DNA from: Thermoplasmata archaeon
GTDB lineage: Archaea > Thermoplasmatota > Thermoplasmata > Lutacidiplasmatales > UBA184
Assembly (NCBI GenBank): GCA_027314165.1
Contig: DAHVCH010000002.1
Coordinates: 39,716-103,715, forward strand
Length of the DNA: 64,000 nucleotides
Reading direction: 5' to 3'
Made by a program: the position numbers and the translations under genes. The notes below the pieces were generated by a model that saw only the letters and a list, made by a program, of their open reading frames with translations, was not told where the DNA came from and made no database searches. Of this stretch, positions 61,383 through 64,000 are shown in pieces; the stretch's first letter is position 1, and the number at the start of each line of letters is the position of its first letter.

Positions 61383-62786
61383 ATGACGAGGCACCTGGCC
61401 GTCCTGGCGGTCCTCCTGGTGGTCCTCCTGGCCCTACTGGTCGTCGGACCGGTCCTCGGGACTCCGACCGTGGGATGGACGGCGAGCGCCTCCTGCCTGC
61501 GACCATTGGCACCGGTAGGGGCGTGGGGCTCTGACACGGGCTCGTCCTCCCACCCCGACCCTACGGTACCGCAGGGTCTCCTTGCGCTCGGAAGGGCAGC
61601 TTCCTCTCCGCCGACGGCCACGCCTCCCTCGGCCCCGACGAACCTGGTCCTCTACCCTCACGACTCCGCGATCAACGTCACCTGGTCCCCTCCGGTCTCG
61701 GACGGGGGGTCGAGCGTGACGGGGTACACGGTCATCTGGACCCCTACCGGGAACACGAGCGGGGTCGCCAGCGTGGGAACGACCCTCCACACCTGGGTAA
61801 ACTCCCTGGTCAACGGTCAGCTGTACACGTTCCAGGTGGCGGCGCGGAACTCCGCCGGTACGAGCGCCTACTCCACACCCGCAAGCGCAACCCCCGGGAC
61901 CACCCCCTCCGCGCCATCGGGCCTGGTCGCATCGGGCGGGAACCAGAGCTCGACGTTTACCTGGACCGCCCCGCCGGATCCCGCCGGGTACCCGGTGCTG
62001 GGCTACGTTCTAGACCTGGTCAACGGCTCGACGGGCACCTCGTACCCGAACGTCACGAGTCCCTACGCGCTCGGGGGCCTCGTCGACGGGACGACCTACC
62101 ACGCCACCGTCCGGGCCTTCAATGCCCTGGGCGCCGGTTCTTCCTCCACCACCGTGAGCGTGACGCCGCTCTCGGCCCCCGCTCCGCCAACGTACCTGAG
62201 CGGCGCTTACGACAGCGCCCATCGCTCCGTCCTGGTCTCCTGGTCCCCTCCCACGTGGACCGGCGGGTCCCCGGTCACGAACTACACGATCCACTGGTAC
62301 GGTACGAACGGGCAGCAGGCGACGGCCCACGCTTCGGCAGCCGACAGCAACTGGACCCTGACCGGAGTCGACCCCGGGGTCACTTACGACTTCTACGTCC
62401 AGGCGTCCAGCCGCGGCGGCGACTCGCTCTTCGCGAACGTGAGCGTCGCCGTCCCGGGTGCGGGGGGTACCTCTGGCTCCTCCTCGGCCCCACTATTCGT
62501 CCTGGCGGAGCTGATCACGGTCGTGGTGGGGATCTTCCTCCTGTTGACCCTGCACGCACGTTACAAGCGGTCGAAAGGGCGCTTCAAGCCCTCTCGCTCG
62601 GCGGACCGTAACTCCTGGGCTCCCATCCCCGGGCGCGTCCCGTCGACGGGCCCCTCCACCCCCGGTCCGGCACCACGGGGAGCTCCCCCACCGCGGGTCC
62701 CGAACGGCCCCCGCCCCCAGGGCGGCTCTTCGCCCTCGAGCTCGGCAAGGCCCCCTCCCGCCCTCTGGCCCCCCCGCACGGAGTGA
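61383..62786 (+). CDS. Fn3-domain membrane-anchored surface protein
   Basis: A 467-residue exported protein. A strong signal helix (LAVLAVLLVVLLALLVVGPVL) begins at residue 5. Three fibronectin type III domains follow at roughly 80-175 (SAPTNLVLYPHDSAINVTW), 175-265 and 265-365, each with the P-x-x-P...W start and Y-x-F-x-V-x-A-x-N-like end (YTFQVAARNSAGTS). Near 380-405 is a second helix (FVLAELITVVVGIFLLLTL), then the basic RYKRSKGRFK and a Pro/Ser/Gly-rich cytoplasmic tail of about 60 residues. The glycosidase-like gene begins six bases after its stop, so the two are cotranscribed and may act together outside the cell. Confidence 0.82.
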   Translation: MTRHLAVLAVLLVVLLALLVVGPVLGTPTVGWTASASCLRPLAPVGAWGSDTGSSSHPDPTVPQGLLALGRAASSPPTATPPSAPTNLVLYPHDSAINVTWSPPVSDGGSSVTGYTVIWTPTGNTSGVASVGTTLHTWVNSLVNGQLYTFQVAARNSAGTSAYSTPASATPGTTPSAPSGLVASGGNQSSTFTWTAPPDPAGYPVLGYVLDLVNGSTGTSYPNVTSPYALGGLVDGTTYHATVRAFNALGAGSSSTTVSVTPLSAPAPPTYLSGAYDSAHRSVLVSWSPPTWTGGSPVTNYTIHWYGTNGQQATAHASAADSNWTLTGVDPGVTYDFYVQASSRGGDSLFANVSVAVPGAGGTSGSSSAPLFVLAELITVVVGIFLLLTLHARYKRSKGRFKPSRSADRNSWAPIPGRVPSTGPSTPGPAPRGAPPPRVPNGPRPQGGSSPSSSARPPPALWPPRTE

Positions 62787-62792
62787 GCGACG

Positions 62793-64000
62793 ATGGCTGC
62801 TCCCCGCCGGGCCTCCACCTATCCCACTCCCTCTCGGGAACCTCGAGTTAGCCCCGGACCATCTCGGCCGCGACATCGCGCAAGGTTGGTCTTGGCGGCG
62901 CTCCTCGCGGTCGTGATCGTCGTCGCGGCGGTGGAGTTCGTGCCGGGGCTACTGCTCTTCGGGGCCCCTGGAGGGGGCGGCGGCGTGACCGCCCACACCG
63001 CGCTCACGATCTCCTCCCGCGGGGGAGGGATGGTCAGCGACCAGTTCCTCGGTCTGAACGTGCGCCCCGACGCTTCCTTCGGGACCTACGAGCAGAGCCT
63101 CGTCCTCGGGACGACGGTGACCCTGCTCCGATGGCCGGGGGGAGGCCTGGCCGACCGCTACAACGGCACGGCCTTCGGTGGTCAGGGGGTCATCTACAAC
63201 GACGACGGCACGAACTACACGGCAACGGCAACCCTGACCTCTTTCGCCGCATGGTGCCTCTCCGTCCGGTGCTCCGTCATCTACACCCTCCCGGCGGAGA
63301 TCGCGAACCCCTCCGCCGCCGCCTACATGGTCGCTTGGATCGAAGGGCACCTGGGACTGCACCCTGCCTACTGGGAGGTGGGAAACGAGCCGGCCCTCTG
63401 GACCCACTTTGGCATCCCTTGGTCGGGTTGGAGCACGAGCCAAGCGATCTCGCCCACGGCGAGCGCCTTCGCCAGCCTGGCCGAGAGCTACGCGATCGCC
63501 ATCCACCGCGTGGACCCCACCGCTCGGATCCTGGGGATGGGCGGGTTGGGCAAGGGCGGCTCGCAGGAGAGGGCTTGGATCAATACGACGCTCCAGGACG
63601 GCCTCCAGGCGGGGGTCGAGTCCTTCGCGGGGGTCGCGGTCCACGTCTACCCCCCGGGGGCCGGCTATCCCGGTGAGAGCGACGAGCAGGTCTACGCCTC
63701 GTTGAGCGGCAGTTCCTCTCTGACCTCTCGACTTGGAGCGGACTGGGCCGCGGTCCGGTCGACCTGCGGCGGCTGCGTTCTCCTGGCCGATGAGGTGGGC
63801 GCAGGGACCGGGAACACGCTCTCCTCGTTCATGACCGGGTTCCCGATGACGAGCTTCACTGCGGCGGAGGTGATCCAGGGGATGGAATCGAACGTCACCT
63901 CCCTGGATTACTTCGTGCTCGAGGGAGGGTACCCCGGGGCCTGGACCCCGGCCCCCGGAGCCAACCCTCACGAGGTCTACGCGCTCTACCAGACGCTGCT
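62793..64000 (+). CDS. Membrane-anchored glycoside hydrolase-like protein (runs off window)
   Basis: The first 402 codons of a gene that leaves the window. An N-terminal signal-anchor helix (RLVLAALLAVVIVVAAVEFV) is followed by a domain starting FLGLNVRPDASF, with LRWPGG after strand 2, SVIYTLPAEIANPSAAAYMV and YWEVGNEPALW near residues 192-202. The N-E-P after strand 4 is the acid/base signature of clan A TIM-barrel glycosidases (for example families 39 and 79); the nucleophile may be the Glu of LLADEVGAG near residue 334, at strand 7. The anchor is N-terminal rather than C-terminal, unlike the other surface proteins. Substrate cannot be set. ATG 62793 is six bases after the Fn3 gene stop. 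It could trim or remodel the surface glycan. Confidence 0.75.
   Translation, partial: MAAPRRASTYPTPSREPRVSPGPSRPRHRARLVLAALLAVVIVVAAVEFVPGLLLFGAPGGGGGVTAHTALTISSRGGGMVSDQFLGLNVRPDASFGTYEQSLVLGTTVTLLRWPGGGLADRYNGTAFGGQGVIYNDDGTNYTATATLTSFAAWCLSVRCSVIYTLPAEIANPSAAAYMVAWIEGHLGLHPAYWEVGNEPALWTHFGIPWSGWSTSQAISPTASAFASLAESYAIAIHRVDPTARILGMGGLGKGGSQERAWINTTLQDGLQAGVESFAGVAVHVYPPGAGYPGESDEQVYASLSGSSSLTSRLGADWAAVRSTCGGCVLLADEVGAGTGNTLSSFMTGFPMTSFTAAEVIQGMESNVTSLDYFVLEGGYPGAWTPAPGANPHEVYALYQTL

Noticed and set aside
1..64000. CRISPR arrays, rRNA genes and replication origins
   Set aside because: No regularly spaced repeats, rRNA-like sequence, or origin-type repeats near an orc1/cdc6 gene were seen.

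Overview
The window is a high-GC stretch of an archaeal chromosome, most likely from a Thermoplasmatota-like lineage. The archaeal evidence is the ribosomal/RNA polymerase order S13-S4-S11-RpoD, a 20S proteasome beta subunit very like that of Thermoplasma, a citrate synthase with the archaeal-type catalytic set, an archaeal cis-prenyltransferase, a tRNA without an encoded CCA, and TATA boxes 25-33 bp upstream of many start codons (several transcripts look leaderless). The lineage is inferred from family resemblance only. Coding density is high, and many track-like open frames are GC shadows of real genes.

Layout. 1-2.8 kb: end of a membrane-anchored surface protein, an orphan RnfD/NqrB-like membrane protein with two zinc ribbons, and a hypothetical. 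2.8-8.2 kb: citrate synthase, an MFS transporter, a stand-alone Lrp/AsnC effector domain, a small membrane protein, an S-adenosylmethionine hydrolase-like protein, a MaoC-like hotdog protein and a DinB-like protein. 8.2-11.6 kb: an unusual TPR-like repeat protein with a duplicated flanking domain, a small membrane protein, and a PD-(D/E)XK nuclease-like protein. 11.7-25.7 kb: three giant cell-surface proteins (one containing a peptide-binding SBP module), a DEAD-box-type helicase and a small winged-helix-like gene. 25.8-33.7 kb: an ABC exporter pair, proteasome beta, DnaJ, a methyltransferase and the ribosomal protein/RpoD operon. 33.8-41.5 kb: a metallo-beta-lactamase-fold hydrolase, a MarR-DHA2 efflux operon, a dienelactone hydrolase, a MoaD-like/BNR-propeller pair and a GNAT enzyme. 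41.7-53.3 kb: three more giant surface proteins and a CopD-like membrane protein. 53.4-56.9 kb: a decayed accessory island ending at tRNA-Ile, with a broken IS66-like transposase, a surface-protein remnant, a HEPN-like gene and a truncated DNA methyltransferase. 57.2-64 kb: an envelope/glycan cluster with cis-prenyltransferase, methyltransferase, polytopic family-2 glycosyltransferase, Fn3 surface protein and the start of a membrane-anchored glycoside hydrolase-like protein.

The dominant theme is the cell surface. Eight genes plus one remnant encode exported, membrane-anchored proteins, most with beta-propellers, PKD/Ig/Fn3 stalks, a C-terminal membrane helix and a basic or proline-rich cytoplasmic tail. 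Two module types recur across several of them, suggesting local shuffling. The lipid-carrier synthase, glycosyltransferase and glycosidase at the right end could serve glycosylation of this surface layer (inference).

Most notable signals: a ribosomal protein S13 gene with no ATG/GTG/TTG start but an ideal Shine-Dalgarno before ACG; a beta-propeller inserted inside an Ig-like module; the 40-residue TPR-like repeat protein; the MoaD-like/BNR pair; and the HEPN-like/methyltransferase island beside tRNA-Ile.
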